Assembly: GCA_012517765.1 (NCBI GenBank)
Contig: JAAYUI010000010.1
Coordinates: forward strand, 104,558 to 168,557
Direction: 5' to 3'
Length of the DNA stretch: 64,000 bases
Source: Caldisericales bacterium
Lineage (GTDB): Bacteria > Caldisericota > Caldisericia > JAAYUI01
The first letter of the stretch is position 1, and each line of letters begins with the position of its first letter. Positions 9,807 to 20,570 of the stretch are shown piece by piece. Under the pieces are notes generated by a model. It was not told the origin of the DNA, did no database searches, and saw only the letters and a list, made by a program, of their open reading frames with translations. Both the position numbers and the translations under genes were made by a program.

Positions 9807-10838
9807 ATGAAACTGACAGAACTTTTTGCTGCCCTAGCAGACATAGCCCGCGAAAAAGATATAGAATATGCAGTTTTGCTGGACGCGATAAGACTTGGTA
9901 TCCTTGCCGCATACAAAAAAACCTACCATGCGAACGCAAACATAGATGTTATTGTTGATGATTCACAAAAAAAGATCCAGATAATTGCAAAAAAAATCGT
10001 TGTAGACAGTGTTGAAGACGGCTCCATGGAAATCTCGCTGAAAGATGCGAAAAAAATTTCGCCGGATGCTGAAATTGGTGACGCTGTAGAGATCGAGGCC
10101 ACTCCTCCAGATTTTGGCCGATTTGCTGCATCGACATGCAAGCAGATCATCATGCAAAGGTTGAAAGAAGCCGAAAAAGACAAGGTAATAAAAGAATATT
10201 CCGATAAAGAAAAAGACATGGTCTTTGGCGAAGTTTCAAGAGTAGCTGGAGAAAATGTTTACTTTAACCTTGGTAAGGCTGAAGGGCTCCTTCCAAAACA
10301 GGAGCAGATTCCTGGGGAACCTTACACGCCAGGTAGAAAATTCCACTGTTTTGTCCTAAGGGTTGACAGATCTACAAGGGAACCCCTGATAATCCTCTCA
10401 AGAACCCACCCCAATCTCCTTGCGAAACTCATGGAGCTCGAGATACCAGAAATCATGCAGGGCGTTATCGAGATAATAGGCATCGTCAGGGAGCCCGGGG
10501 TCAGGGCCAAGGTGGCCGTACATTCCAACCAGTCCAGGGTTGATCCTGTTGGTTCGTGCATTGGCTCAAAGGGAGTAAGAATAAACGTCATTTCTGACGA
10601 GCTTAAGGGCGAAAGAATAGATGTTCTGAGGTGGTTTGAAGACCCAAGACTTTTTGTGGCGTCTTCCCTGTCGCCAGCAAAAGTTTATTCAGTGCAGATA
10701 TTCCAGAACGAGAAAAGGGCCGTTGTAGCAGTTTCTTCGGACCAGTTCTCGCTCGCAATCGGGAAAAAAGGCTCGAATGTCAGGCTTGCCTCAAGACTGA
10801 CCGGATACAAGATCGACATGAAGGTGATGGAGGACTGA
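9807..10838 (+). CDS. nusA: Transcription termination/antitermination protein NusA
   Basis: 343 aa; S1 and KH motifs (DPVGSCIGSKGVRINVISDELKGERIDVLRW; QFSLAIGKKGSNVRLASRLTGYKID). Confidence 0.95.
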   Translation: MKLTELFAALADIAREKDIEYAVLLDAIRLGILAAYKKTYHANANIDVIVDDSQKKIQIIAKKIVVDSVEDGSMEISLKDAKKISPDAEIGDAVEIEATPPDFGRFAASTCKQIIMQRLKEAEKDKVIKEYSDKEKDMVFGEVSRVAGENVYFNLGKAEGLLPKQEQIPGEPYTPGRKFHCFVLRVDRSTREPLIILSRTHPNLLAKLMELEIPEIMQGVIEIIGIVREPGVRAKVAVHSNQSRVDPVGSCIGSKGVRINVISDELKGERIDVLRWFEDPRLFVASSLSPAKVYSVQIFQNEKRAVVAVSSDQFSLAIGKKGSNVRLASRLTGYKIDMKVMED

Positions 10839-11101
10839 TGCCGGAAAGAATGTGCGTGAGTTGTGGCATCAGGAATGAGAGATCTGCGTTTATAAAGATT
10901 TCTACCAGACTGGAACCACAAAACACAAATAATTCAACCGGAAGAAATGCATATGTGTGCAGAAAAATTGACTGCATACAAAAATTAGCTGGTGGTAAAA
11001 CAAGGATAGGAATGTCCTTGAAGAGAACCAATATAAAAAAGGAAGACTTGATAAAGCTTTCTAACGAAATTCTTACAAAGGTGATTAATGGGCAAGATTA
11101 A
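10838..11101 (+). CDS. ylxR: YlxR family RNA-binding protein (DUF448)
   Basis: MPERMCVSCGIRNERSAFIKIS...GRNAYVCRKIDCIQKL; between nusA and infB. Confidence 0.85.
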   Translation: MPERMCVSCGIRNERSAFIKISTRLEPQNTNNSTGRNAYVCRKIDCIQKLAGGKTRIGMSLKRTNIKKEDLIKLSNEILTKVINGQD

Positions 11102-14000
11102 GGTTGAAGAGTTGGCGGTTCAGCTTGGTGTTGATCCGCAGGAAATCCTGGAATCAGCAAAAAGACTCGGCGAGTCAATCAAGGGTGTTTCATCAACACT
11201 GGAAGATTCCACTGCAGCGAAGATAAGGGCAAGTTTTCTATTGAGGCGTCCTTCACCACCTCCACAGGAGCAAAAGCAACCGGCACAAACAAGGACGAGT
11301 CTGTTCGATGTGGACAAGAAAAAAACCCCGATACTCAAAGCTGCAACCGCAGAGGCAGTAGAGGCCGCAAAGGCTGCAGAAGCTGCCCTTGTAAGCTCAA
11401 AGGAGGACAAGACTGCCCAGAAGCCGGAACCGATAACCAAGGTTGCGAAGCCGGAAGCAAAACAGGCAGCAGTAAAGAAACCCATTCCTCCTACAATCCT
11501 TGAAGAAGTAAAAGCAAAACAGCCAAAACCTGTAAAACCAGAGCCCAAAACAGAAGAAAAACATGAACTTCCAAAAGAAGAATTCAAGCAGGTCCAGCCA
11601 AAACAGGAAACAATAGAGCCAAAATCCAAGAAAACACCGCACAGGGAAGAGGCTGCCACACCAACAAAACCTGCGGAAGAGCACAAAGAAGCCAAGGAAA
11701 AGGAAGTCCAGCAAGAAATTTCTTCTGCTCCAGTGAAAGAAAAACACCCTGAACATCCAAAAACCAAAGAACTACCAAAGGCACAGGAAGTCAGGCCAGT
11801 AGAAGAAAAAATTCCGGTAAAAGAACCACCAGCAAAAGAAAAACCACAGACCGAAAAACCTCCGGAGCACACAGAAAAGCTCATAATAGACAAAACACTC
11901 AATGTACCTGTTTCAAAATTCAGGTCAGACCAGAGACCAACTGGCATACAGATGCCAAAAAGGGTCGAACCAGTCAAACTTCCACCTCTTCCACCACAAA
12001 AACAGCCACTATACCCGATTACACCAAAATCCAATTTCCAGAGGACACCTTCTTCGCAAAGACCCCCATCCCAAAGGCCACCTTCCAGTGGTCAGAAACC
12101 GCCAGTGACACAAAGACCGGTTGTTGACAAAGACAGGGAAAAACAGAAATATGAACATGCAGTCGACCACAACAAGGACAAACAGGTCTCGAGTGTACCA
12201 TTCATCGTCGGCAAGGAACATTTTGTAATCAAAAGAACGCCCCCAAAGAGCACCCGAAAAACACAACAACCCAAACAGGCTCCAAAACCTGTTGAAGTAA
12301 AACCACAAAAACTTACCATAGATGTTTTTGCAAAAACGGCAGGGATACCGGAACAGAGAATCATGGCCTATATGCTCAAACAGGGGTACATCCCGAACCC
12401 TAACGAAGAACTGGCTGGTCCAGTCCTGGAGATGCTCTCTTCTGCATTTGGCCTGAAAACCTCCCAGGAAGGCACGCTTTCCGATGAAAATCTTATCCCG
12501 CGCTCACCAATCGTCACCGTCATGGGACATGTCGACCATGGTAAAACAACTCTTCTTGACTACATAAGAAAAACCTCGGTTGCCCTGGGGGAAGCCGGAG
12601 GAATAACACAAAGCATCGGCGCTTACAAAGTTACGGTGAATGGAAGAGACATTGTTTTCATAGATACTCCTGGTCACGAGGCATTTGCAACAATGAGGAG
12701 GGAAGGCGCTAATGTCACTGACATAGTTGTCCTTGTTGTAGCTGCAGATGAAGGTGTAAAAGAGCAAACTATTGAAGCTCTAAATATGGCAAAAGAAGCC
12801 AAGGTAACGGTCATCGTTGCTGCAAATAAAATGGACCGTCCCGGGGCCAACCTGGACAAGCTCTATTCCCAACTTGCGGAACTGGGACTTACACCCGAAG
12901 CATGGGGTGGCGAGACCATGGTCGCACCAATCACCGCAAAAACTGGTGATGGCGTAAAGGACCTTCTTGAAATGATACTTCTCCAGGCAGACATCCTTGA
13001 CCTCAAGATGAACAAGGCTGGCAAGCTTGCAGGAACAATAATTGAATCACACATGGACAGGTTTGTGGGTCCACTGGCAACTGCAATCATCCAAAGCGGA
13101 CAACTCAAGGCCGGGGACTATATCGAAGCAGGCAATGCGTGGGGAAGAGTCAAGGCACTGTTTGATCACGCAGACAAAAAAATACAAAAAATACAGGCAA
13201 TAAGCCCTGTCAAGATAATGGGGTTTGACCAGGTCCCAAAACCCGGTTCAATCCTTCTTTCATCGGACATATCCAGAAGGCGCAAGCCAGACAAAGGGCA
13301 AGTCCTTGAACCACAGGCAATCCCGCAGGTTCCGGCAGGTGATGAGGCACCTTCAAACCTTGATGATCTCTTCAAGGTTTTCGACCAGCAGGGTGCAACA
13401 AAACTGAATGTGGTGGTAAAAGCTGATTCAGAAGGTTCCCTTGATGCAGTAAAATTTGCCCTCTCAAAAATAAAAATCAAAGATATACCTGCAAATATTG
13501 TTTATTCAGGGATCGGAGTCATATCTGACAACGATGTTCTTCTTGCTGATGCATCAAAAGCAATGCTGGTAGGATTCAATGTACAAATAGATCCGATTGC
13601 CAAAAAAACTTCCAAACAGAATGGCATTCCAATAAATACTTACAACATCATATTTGAATTGACCGATGCAATCACAGAGGCAATAAAACGCCTCATAGCG
13701 CCAGAGTACAGGGATGTGAAAGTCGGTCAGGCAGAAGTCAGGCAAGTTTTCAATATTTCTGATGTAGGAAACATCGCAGGCTGCTTTGTCTCCGAAGGAT
13801 ATGTCAACCACAAGGTAAAAGTAAGGGTCGTAAGAAATAGGCTGCCGGTCTACGAAGGCAAGATAAGCTCCCTCAAGCGATTCAAGGAAGACACCCACGA
13901 GGTCAAAGCTGGCTATGAATGCGGCATCGGTATCCAGGACTTCAACGACATCAAGGTTGGTGACACCCTGGAGTTCTACACCACACAAGAGGTGCAGTAG
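11088..14000 (+). CDS. infB: Translation initiation factor IF-2
   Basis: 970 aa; G-domain [33 protein letters not shown]; long K/P/E-rich N-terminal linker. Confidence 0.98.
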   Translation: MGKIKVEELAVQLGVDPQEILESAKRLGESIKGVSSTLEDSTAAKIRASFLLRRPSPPPQEQKQPAQTRTSLFDVDKKKTPILKAATAEAVEAAKAAEAALVSSKEDKTAQKPEPITKVAKPEAKQAAVKKPIPPTILEEVKAKQPKPVKPEPKTEEKHELPKEEFKQVQPKQETIEPKSKKTPHREEAATPTKPAEEHKEAKEKEVQQEISSAPVKEKHPEHPKTKELPKAQEVRPVEEKIPVKEPPAKEKPQTEKPPEHTEKLIIDKTLNVPVSKFRSDQRPTGIQMPKRVEPVKLPPLPPQKQPLYPITPKSNFQRTPSSQRPPSQRPPSSGQKPPVTQRPVVDKDREKQKYEHAVDHNKDKQVSSVPFIVGKEHFVIKRTPPKSTRKTQQPKQAPKPVEVKPQKLTIDVFAKTAGIPEQRIMAYMLKQGYIPNPNEELAGPVLEMLSSAFGLKTSQEGTLSDENLIPRSPIVTVMGHVDHGKTTLLDYIRKTSVALGEAGGITQSIGAYKVTVNGRDIVFIDTPGHEAFATMRREGANVTDIVVLVVAADEGVKEQTIEALNMAKEAKVTVIVAANKMDRPGANLDKLYSQLAELGLTPEAWGGETMVAPITAKTGDGVKDLLEMILLQADILDLKMNKAGKLAGTIIESHMDRFVGPLATAIIQSGQLKAGDYIEAGNAWGRVKALFDHADKKIQKIQAISPVKIMGFDQVPKPGSILLSSDISRRRKPDKGQVLEPQAIPQVPAGDEAPSNLDDLFKVFDQQGATKLNVVVKADSEGSLDAVKFALSKIKIKDIPANIVYSGIGVISDNDVLLADASKAMLVGFNVQIDPIAKKTSKQNGIPINTYNIIFELTDAITEAIKRLIAPEYRDVKVGQAEVRQVFNISDVGNIAGCFVSEGYVNHKVKVRVVRNRLPVYEGKISSLKRFKEDTHEVKAGYECGIGIQDFNDIKVGDTLEFYTTQEVQ

Positions 14001-14285
14001 TTGCCGGTAGGCCTGATCGAGATAACAATGAGGCTTTTTGGCGTAAAATCACTGAAAGAGAAAAGGAGTCTTGTCAGACCAATACTGGCCAGATTAAGAC
14101 ACGATTTCAATTGTGCTGCAATCGAATCAGACGCCCAGGACAGCCATGATGTTTTTATTTTGTCTGCGGTCACCATAAACACTTCCAGCATCGAAATGGG
14201 AATCACACTCGACAACATCTTCAAAACTGTGGAACATGAGAGCAGTCTCCCCTGTGATGTGACAAGAAGGGAGACCTTCTCATGA
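14001..14285 (+). CDS. ylxP: YlxP/DUF503 family protein
   Basis: 94 aa, MPVGLIEITMRLFGVKSLKEKRSLVRPILARLRHDFNCAAIESDAQD; TTG start directly after the infB stop. Confidence 0.8.
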   Translation: MPVGLIEITMRLFGVKSLKEKRSLVRPILARLRHDFNCAAIESDAQDSHDVFILSAVTINTSSIEMGITLDNIFKTVEHESSLPCDVTRRETFS

Positions 14286-14692
14286 GTGACCTCAGGAGAA
14301 AAAGGCTTGAACACCAGATACAGGAAGCTGTTTCCTGGGTGCTTATCAGAAACATCGATAACCCAAAAATAGGCTTTGTGACAATAACTGGAGTTAGGGT
14401 GTCAGTAGATTTCAAATTTGCTACCGTGTTCTATTCAGTGCTTGGATCACAAAAGAAAATCGATGAAACCCAGACAGGTCTCTCGTCTGCGTCAAAAATG
14501 ATACAAAAACTGGTAGCTGAAAAAATTGAATTCAGGCAAGTCCCGCTTTTGCGCTTCAAGTTTGATGAAACGCCATCAAAAGCACAAAAACTTGAATATA
14601 CATTCAGGGAGTTGGAAAATGAACAAGGTGGATCTGACAACGATAGCCGCAGAATTGAAGAAAACGAAGAAAGCGGTCATTCTGACCCATGA
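14282..14692 (+). CDS. rbfA: Ribosome-binding factor A
   Basis: MSDLRRKRLEHQIQEAVSWVLIRNIDNPKIGFVTITGVRVSVDFKFATVFYSVLG; operon context. Confidence 0.9.
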   Translation: MSDLRRKRLEHQIQEAVSWVLIRNIDNPKIGFVTITGVRVSVDFKFATVFYSVLGSQKKIDETQTGLSSASKMIQKLVAEKIEFRQVPLLRFKFDETPSKAQKLEYTFRELENEQGGSDNDSRRIEENEESGHSDP

Positions 14693-15602
14693 AAATCCTG
14701 ACGGAGACGCCATAGGGTCGGCACTTGCCCTTTCTAAGGCAATGCAGTCGAATGGGTCAAAAGTTGTTGTATTCAGCCCTGACAACCCTCCATCCAGTTT
14801 TGATTTTCTTGAGGGATTCAGTGACATAAGGATAGCAAACGATCCCGAAGTGACAGGACTTGTCCAGGAAGGCTACAGAATAATTGTGGTCGATGGTTCA
14901 TCACCAAACAGGTGCGGCATATCGAATTTTCCACCAGGTTCTGATCCCATGGTAATCGACCATCACCCAACGGTGGAAGACTATGGACAAATTGTCTTTG
15001 TCGACACGACAAGATCTTCAACTGCAGAAAACATATTTCACATACTGAATGCTGCAGGGTTGCAAATTGGCCTAACGGTCAGCGAATGTCTTTTTACCGG
15101 GATCATAACCGACACAGGATCTTTCAAGTATCCAAATGCAACTTCAGAAACATTTGAAATTACTGCCCAGCTTGTAAAAAGTGGAATGTCGACAGCAAAG
15201 GTTTCGTCGATGATCTACGAAAGGATGAGCTACGCAAACAGGAAACTCCTCGGGAGAGCAATGGAGAGGCTTTCCGTTTCATTGGGGGGCAAACTTGCAA
15301 TAACTGCAGTCACCTGGAAAGACATGAACGAATTTGAAGCAGAGCTCAGGGACACAGATTTTATAATAGACGAGATAAGAAAACTCGGTGGTTGCGAAAT
15401 TTATGTTTTTGCAAAAGAATACAGACCAGACCAGTTCCGTATTTCCATGAGAGGAAGAGGCATGTTCGACCTTTCTCAGCTTGCACTCAAGTATGGTGGC
15501 GGTGGTCATCATGATGCTGCAGGCTTCAATGCAACAGGTGACTGGCTTTTTGTAAGGGCAAACCTCCTGCAGATATTCGAATCGCTGCTCAACAACAAAT
15601 GA
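14619..15602 (+). CDS. nrnA: DHH/DHHA1 phosphoesterase, NrnA-like oligoribonuclease
   Basis: Start ATG at 14619 (MNKVDLTTIAAELKK) inside ORF 14526..15602; motifs ILTHENPDGDAIGSALAL, VIDHHPT, GGGGHHDAAGF. Confidence 0.88.
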   Translation: MNKVDLTTIAAELKKTKKAVILTHENPDGDAIGSALALSKAMQSNGSKVVVFSPDNPPSSFDFLEGFSDIRIANDPEVTGLVQEGYRIIVVDGSSPNRCGISNFPPGSDPMVIDHHPTVEDYGQIVFVDTTRSSTAENIFHILNAAGLQIGLTVSECLFTGIITDTGSFKYPNATSETFEITAQLVKSGMSTAKVSSMIYERMSYANRKLLGRAMERLSVSLGGKLAITAVTWKDMNEFEAELRDTDFIIDEIRKLGGCEIYVFAKEYRPDQFRISMRGRGMFDLSQLALKYGGGGHHDAAGFNATGDWLFVRANLLQIFESLLNNK

Positions 15603-16486
15603 TTTCGGGCGGGATACCAATAAACAAGGAAGACGGTCCAACAAGCTTCCAGGTAACAAACAGGGCAAAAGGGCTGTATTGCGCTTCTAAAGCAGGCCAT
15701 ATGGGTACCCTTGATCCCCACGCCAAAGGTGTTCTTGTTGTGCTGTTTGGCCCATCCACAAAAATCATTCCATACGCCGCAGAGCACAAGAAAAGCTACA
15801 AGGCAAGGTTCAGACTTGGCTTTACATCAAATACCTACGATGCCTGGGGCGAACTGACAGAGCACGGATACAATGGCGATACCACAAAAAAGCACATAGA
15901 AGCAATACTGTCACAGTTTATCGGTAAAACAGAGCAGATACCGCCAATGTTTTCTGCCAAGAAAATTGAAGGCACAAGACTTTATGAACTGGCGATGAAA
16001 GGGATCGAACTTCCCAGAAAACCACAACCAATTGAGATTGACGAATTGCAATTGAACTCCTGGGACCAAAGTTCGGGAGAGGGCGAATTCAATCTTACCT
16101 GCACAAAAGGGACCTATGTCCGTTCGCTAATATCCGATATCGGGATACATGCAGGTTGTGGCGCTATAATGACGGCACTGACAAGAACAAGCGACCAGGG
16201 ATTTTGCCTGGAGCAAAGCATCCCCATTTCTAAAATCGAAGAGCACGTTTTTGAGGGTAGCCATCTTGACCTCATCGTTCCAACTGAACATTTCTTGTCG
16301 CATTTGCCAGAGGTCCGGGTCTCGACAAGACAGCAGGAAATACTTTACCACGGTAATCCTGTAAATTTGAGGTCGCCAACAGCTCGTGCTGGACTGACAA
16401 AAATCTTTGGACCAAAAGAAAAACTTGTTGGAATCGGAAAATATGTTCCAGCAACAGGCCAGTTGCTTCCAGAGAGGATGTTATGA
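15599..16486 (+). CDS. truB: tRNA pseudouridine(55) synthase
   Basis: GIPINKEDGPTSFQVTNRAK...KAGHMGTLDPHAKGVLVVLFG; YVRSLISDIG. Confidence 0.95.
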   Translation: MISGGIPINKEDGPTSFQVTNRAKGLYCASKAGHMGTLDPHAKGVLVVLFGPSTKIIPYAAEHKKSYKARFRLGFTSNTYDAWGELTEHGYNGDTTKKHIEAILSQFIGKTEQIPPMFSAKKIEGTRLYELAMKGIELPRKPQPIEIDELQLNSWDQSSGEGEFNLTCTKGTYVRSLISDIGIHAGCGAIMTALTRTSDQGFCLEQSIPISKIEEHVFEGSHLDLIVPTEHFLSHLPEVRVSTRQQEILYHGNPVNLRSPTARAGLTKIFGPKEKLVGIGKYVPATGQLLPERML

Positions 16487-17421
16487 GGGTCATAAAGGGC
16501 GATCCTGCCCTGCAGATAAAAACTCAGGAACCAGGTGCATGCGTAATGATTGGCTATCTGGACGGAGTTCACGTTGGCCACCAGATGCTTGCACAAAAAG
16601 TTATAGATCTTGCGAAAGAAAAGAATGGTTATCCCTCTGCATTCACCTTTAATGGAAAACTGTACACAAAAAATATCCCTTCAAGGGGAATGCTTACGAC
16701 AAGCCACGAGAAAATTGAATTACTTGAAGAGAAAGGCATAGAAACAGTCTTCCTTGCCGATTTTACCGACTGGCTGAGAGACATGACAGATGAGGATTTT
16801 GTAAGAACAATCCTTAAAGACAACATAAAAGCAAGCGCTGTTGCAGTCGGTCCAACATTCACGTTTGGGAGGGGCGGAAAAGCTGGCGCCAAAGAATTAA
16901 GAAATCTGTGCTTAAAAAATGGGATAGATTGCGTCATCATCCCACAGGTAACAATAGGCGATGAACCTGTTTCTTCAAGCAGGATTAGAAATTATCTTTA
17001 CGCAGGCGATATTTTCGAGGCAAACGTTCTCCTTGGAAGAAGATATTTTCTTACAGGAACAATAGTCTCCGGTGCGATGGTTGGAAGGTCGCTGGGTTTC
17101 CCAACGGCCAACCTGGATGTTTCAAATCCCCTCAAATTAATCCCTGGTGGTGGTGTTTATGCTTGTTTTGGCCACCTCGAGGGTGTAAAGTACGAATGTG
17201 CCGTGTCAATAGGGAACAGGCCAACTTTCTTGGGCGGCGACAATTCCCTTGAGGCACACATCCTTGATTACTCCGGATTGATATACGGAAAAGAGCTGAA
17301 ATTAGAGTTTGTGGCAAAAATAAGAGACCAGATCCAGTTTGAAAGCAAGGAAAAGCTCTCCTTGCAGATTTCAAAGGATGTCATAAAGATAAGAGAAATT
17401 CTGGAGGGCCAGCATGAGTGA
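16483..17421 (+). CDS. ribF: Bifunctional riboflavin kinase/FAD synthetase
   Basis: MIGYLDGVHVGHQMLAQ; SSSRIRNYLYAGDI; VSGAMVGRSLGFPTANLDV; ATGA overlap with truB. Confidence 0.93.
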   Translation: MRVIKGDPALQIKTQEPGACVMIGYLDGVHVGHQMLAQKVIDLAKEKNGYPSAFTFNGKLYTKNIPSRGMLTTSHEKIELLEEKGIETVFLADFTDWLRDMTDEDFVRTILKDNIKASAVAVGPTFTFGRGGKAGAKELRNLCLKNGIDCVIIPQVTIGDEPVSSSRIRNYLYAGDIFEANVLLGRRYFLTGTIVSGAMVGRSLGFPTANLDVSNPLKLIPGGGVYACFGHLEGVKYECAVSIGNRPTFLGGDNSLEAHILDYSGLIYGKELKLEFVAKIRDQIQFESKEKLSLQISKDVIKIREILEGQHE

Positions 17422-18961
17422 CAAGAAAACGACTTACACGCCAGACGATCTGGCAAGTTTTGATTACGGTAGGGACCTTGGAAATCCAGGTTCATACCCC
17501 TACACCAGGGGTGTTTATCCAACCATGTATACCGAGAAGCCATGGACAATGAGGCAATATGCAGGCTTCTCCACCGCAAAAGAAACAAACGAGCGCTTCA
17601 AGCTGTTGCTCCAGAAAGGCCAGACAGGGCTTTCCACTGCTTTCGACCTGCCAACCCAGATGGGCTATGATTCCGATCACGAAATGGCACTTGGTGAAGT
17701 TGGAAAAGTCGGTGTCGCCATATCAACAGCTGATGACATGGCAGAGCTTTTTGATGGCATACCACTTGAAGAAATTTCCACCTCAATGACCATAAATGCC
17801 TCCGCAACTGTCGTTTTGGCAATGTACATGAAGATAGCCAAAAACCAGGGCGGGGACATCTCAAAACTCTCTGGAACAGTACAAAACGACATCCTGAAAG
17901 AATATATCGCCAGGGGTAACTACATTTATCCGGTCAAGCCGTCCATGAGACTCAATTGTGACCTTATTGAATGGGCATCCTTCAAACTTCCAAAATTCAA
18001 CACCATTTCAATATCTGGCTACCATATCAGGGAGGCCGGTGCTACAGCGGCTCAGGAGCTTGCGTTCACTTTTGCCGATGCCTTTGCTTATGTTGATGAC
18101 CTTATTGGCAGGGGCCTCACAATTGATGATTTCGCCCCCAGACTCTCATTCTTCTTCGCATCACACAACAACTTTCTCGAGGAAGTTGCCAAATTCAGGG
18201 CGGCAAGGAGAATCTGGTCAAGAATGCTTGAAAAGAAATACCAGCCAAAAAACCCAAAATCGATGCTCCTCCGTTTCCATACCCAGACAGGCGGCTCTAC
18301 CCTCACAGCACAACAGCCGGAAATCAATATCGTTCGCGTTGCTTTCCAGGCCATGGCAGCAGTGCTTGGTGGAACACAGAGCCTCCATACAAACTCCTAT
18401 GATGAAGCACTGGCGCTCCCTTCACCAAAATCGGCCACAATCGCACTTAGAACGCAGCAGCTTGTTGCTTACGAGTCCGGGGTTTGCGATGTTGTTGATC
18501 CACTGGCCGGCTCATATTATGTCGAATCACTGACAAACAAGATTGAAAATGAGGTCTATGATTATCTGGACAGGATTGAAAGAATGGGTGGCACTCTGAC
18601 CTGCTTTGAAAAGGGGTTTTTCCAGAGCGAGATCGCCAAGTCTGCATATCAGTTCCAGATGGATGTTGAATCCGGCAAACAGGCAGTCGTTGGGGTCAAC
18701 AAATTTACAACCAGTGAAGAGCCAAAGATGGATATTAGCAGGAGTGGAGTCGACGAAAACGAGAGAAGGGCAAAACTCAAAACATATAAGGAATCCAGGG
18801 ACCAGGACAAATTGAAAGAGGCCATGGGCGCATTGAGGGAAGTTGCAACCGGAAAAGGAAACCTTATGGAACCGATCATACAATGTGTTGATGCGCAGGC
18901 AACACTTGGTGAAATATGTTGTCTGATGCGCGAAATCTATGGCGAATACCAGGAGGGATAA
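17414..18961 (+). CDS. Methylmalonyl-CoA mutase catalytic (alpha) subunit, without B12-binding domain
   Basis: 515 aa; YPYTRGVYPTMYTEKPWTMRQYAGFSTAKETNERFKLLLQKGQTGLSTAFDLPTQMGYDSDH; ends without a DxHxxG cobalamin domain. Confidence 0.93.
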   Translation: MSDKKTTYTPDDLASFDYGRDLGNPGSYPYTRGVYPTMYTEKPWTMRQYAGFSTAKETNERFKLLLQKGQTGLSTAFDLPTQMGYDSDHEMALGEVGKVGVAISTADDMAELFDGIPLEEISTSMTINASATVVLAMYMKIAKNQGGDISKLSGTVQNDILKEYIARGNYIYPVKPSMRLNCDLIEWASFKLPKFNTISISGYHIREAGATAAQELAFTFADAFAYVDDLIGRGLTIDDFAPRLSFFFASHNNFLEEVAKFRAARRIWSRMLEKKYQPKNPKSMLLRFHTQTGGSTLTAQQPEINIVRVAFQAMAAVLGGTQSLHTNSYDEALALPSPKSATIALRTQQLVAYESGVCDVVDPLAGSYYVESLTNKIENEVYDYLDRIERMGGTLTCFEKGFFQSEIAKSAYQFQMDVESGKQAVVGVNKFTTSEEPKMDISRSGVDENERRAKLKTYKESRDQDKLKEAMGALREVATGKGNLMEPIIQCVDAQATLGEICCLMREIYGEYQEG

Positions 18962-18967
18962 ATACTA

Positions 18968-19360
18968 ATGACAGGCCTTTCACACATAGGAATAGCAACA
19001 ACCGATATAGAAGAAGCAGCTAAAACCTGGTTACTGCTTGGTTTTCAGTTTGTGCACACCACCGAAGTACCAGACCAGAAAGTCAAAGTGGCCAAGTTAA
19101 GATATGGCGGACTAATTGTCGAGCTTCTTGAGCCAACATCAGACGATTCTCCAATAAAGGGTTTTCTGGACAAAAAAGGGCCTGGAATACACCATCTTGC
19201 CATAGAAGTCGATGACATGGAGCACAAGATAGATGAATTCCTGAATTCAGGAATCAAGATGATTGACAAGAAGCCTCGCATTGGCGCCGCTGGAAAACCA
19301 ATCGCTTTCATACATCCATCTTCAACAGGTGGGGTATTGGTAGAACTGGAGCAGGATTGA
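18968..19360 (+). CDS. mce: Methylmalonyl-CoA epimerase (VOC family)
   Basis: GLSHIGIATTDIEEAAKTWLLLGFQ...GPGIHHLAIEVDDMEHKI; adjacent to the mutase. Confidence 0.9.
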   Translation: MTGLSHIGIATTDIEEAAKTWLLLGFQFVHTTEVPDQKVKVAKLRYGGLIVELLEPTSDDSPIKGFLDKKGPGIHHLAIEVDDMEHKIDEFLNSGIKMIDKKPRIGAAGKPIAFIHPSSTGGVLVELEQD

Positions 19361-20097
19361 TGAGCAAAAAACTTCTCTGGGGATTTGTAGCCACGCTGGG
19401 GCTTGTAGCCATAATAATTGTTGCTTTCATGATGTTCAACCCCGGGGATAAACCAAAAAACACCTATTCACAGCTTTACCTGACAGTAGTGCCTGTAAAC
19501 AGCGAAAAGCCGGACTGGGAAACCCTCAAAAAAGCAATTGAAGCAAGAGTCAGTTATCTGGGTGAGCTGAGGTTCTTTGAAAACATGGAGAGCCATGCGA
19601 GACTTGTGATTACGGGATCGGAAGACCCGAATGAAATGGGATCGATGCTGCTTGTCCAGGGAAAAACGCTGCTCATAACCGACAAGGGCCAGAAAGTTGC
19701 TACCGATGACGAATTTGAATCGGCAATGCCGGTTTCATTCAAAGACACCACTGGTTCTTACGGGATCGCAATCCAGCTAAATGACACCGGTAAACAAAGA
19801 TTGTTGGCAATGCTGAACGCCAAAGACAAACCATCAAAAATACAGCTTGTCCTGGATGAAGTGCCTATTGGCGCAATGAAATTTGATGAAATAGGGCAAG
19901 ACGGCACATTGAGTTTTCATCTTCGAAAAGGGATGAGGAAATCTTTTGCAGAATTGCTCTCAAGGGTTTTCATAACTAGATTGCCATTCAAGATAGCAGG
20001 CATTGTAAATTCTTCCTATTTTGTTGCCCCGCAATCAGATGTGGAATCGCCATTGAATTTTGTCGATTTCCTGTATGAGGCAAGAATAGACAGGTAG
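19360..20097 (+). CDS. Membrane-anchored protein with SecD-periplasmic-like segments, function unknown
   Basis: N-terminal TM LLWGFVATLGLVAIIIVAFMMF; IEARVSYLGE...ITGSEDPNEMGSMLLVQGKTLLI and KIQLVLDEVPIGAMKFDEIGQDGTLSF loosely match SecD P1-type motifs. ATG 19360 overlaps the upstream stop. Confidence 0.5.
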   Translation: MSKKLLWGFVATLGLVAIIIVAFMMFNPGDKPKNTYSQLYLTVVPVNSEKPDWETLKKAIEARVSYLGELRFFENMESHARLVITGSEDPNEMGSMLLVQGKTLLITDKGQKVATDDEFESAMPVSFKDTTGSYGIAIQLNDTGKQRLLAMLNAKDKPSKIQLVLDEVPIGAMKFDEIGQDGTLSFHLRKGMRKSFAELLSRVFITRLPFKIAGIVNSSYFVAPQSDVESPLNFVDFLYEARIDR

Positions 20098-20099
20098 AC

Positions 20100-20570
20100 C
20101 TAAGGTGCTTCCACTCCGAAATAGGTTACGGAAAATCCCGTATCCAGAAGTCTGAAGATAAGCTGGAGCTGCTTCTTCCTTTGTGATGCAACCATTTTTG
20201 CCGGTTCTCCAATAACAAGGTTTTGGAAGCTGTTTTTTTCAGCCATGTTTTCAGATGAGCCAAAAACAACCTCGGAAATATCCCAGCCTTCCACTACAAG
20301 ACTTTTTTTGTACCATGTAACAGGATTTCCGCCAATTTCAGAAAAAATGAGTGTTCCCTGTATCCTGGGTTCAAACTTTTCATTGCTGGTGGCAAAAGGC
20401 TGTTGAGCATCAGTGGTGATTGTTCCATGGCCGTAGATGGGGTAGATTGAAGGCACTTTCATGAGATCGTTTTTAAGCTGTTCATTGTCTGTCCTTGAAT
20501 CATAGGGACCAGCTAACCCACAGCCAGAAACAAGTACCACAAAAAGAAAAAAGGCAAGGTCTTTTTTCAT
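20100..20570 (-). CDS. Putative lipoprotein
   Basis: 156 aa; lipobox MKKDLAFFLFVVLVSGCGLAG; SD GGAGAAGG. Confidence 0.65.
   Translation of the reverse strand: MKKDLAFFLFVVLVSGCGLAGPYDSRTDNEQLKNDLMKVPSIYPIYGHGTITTDAQQPFATSNEKFEPRIQGTLIFSEIGGNPVTWYKKSLVVEGWDISEVVFGSSENMAEKNSFQNLVIGEPAKMVASQRKKQLQLIFRLLDTGFSVTYFGVEAP

Noticed and set aside
11120-12034. 304-aa minus-strand ORF antisense to infB (Gly/Ser/Cys/Phe-rich)
   Set aside because: It is the mirror of the repetitive Lys/Pro/Glu-rich IF-2 linker; composition and lack of an SD indicate a spurious ORF.
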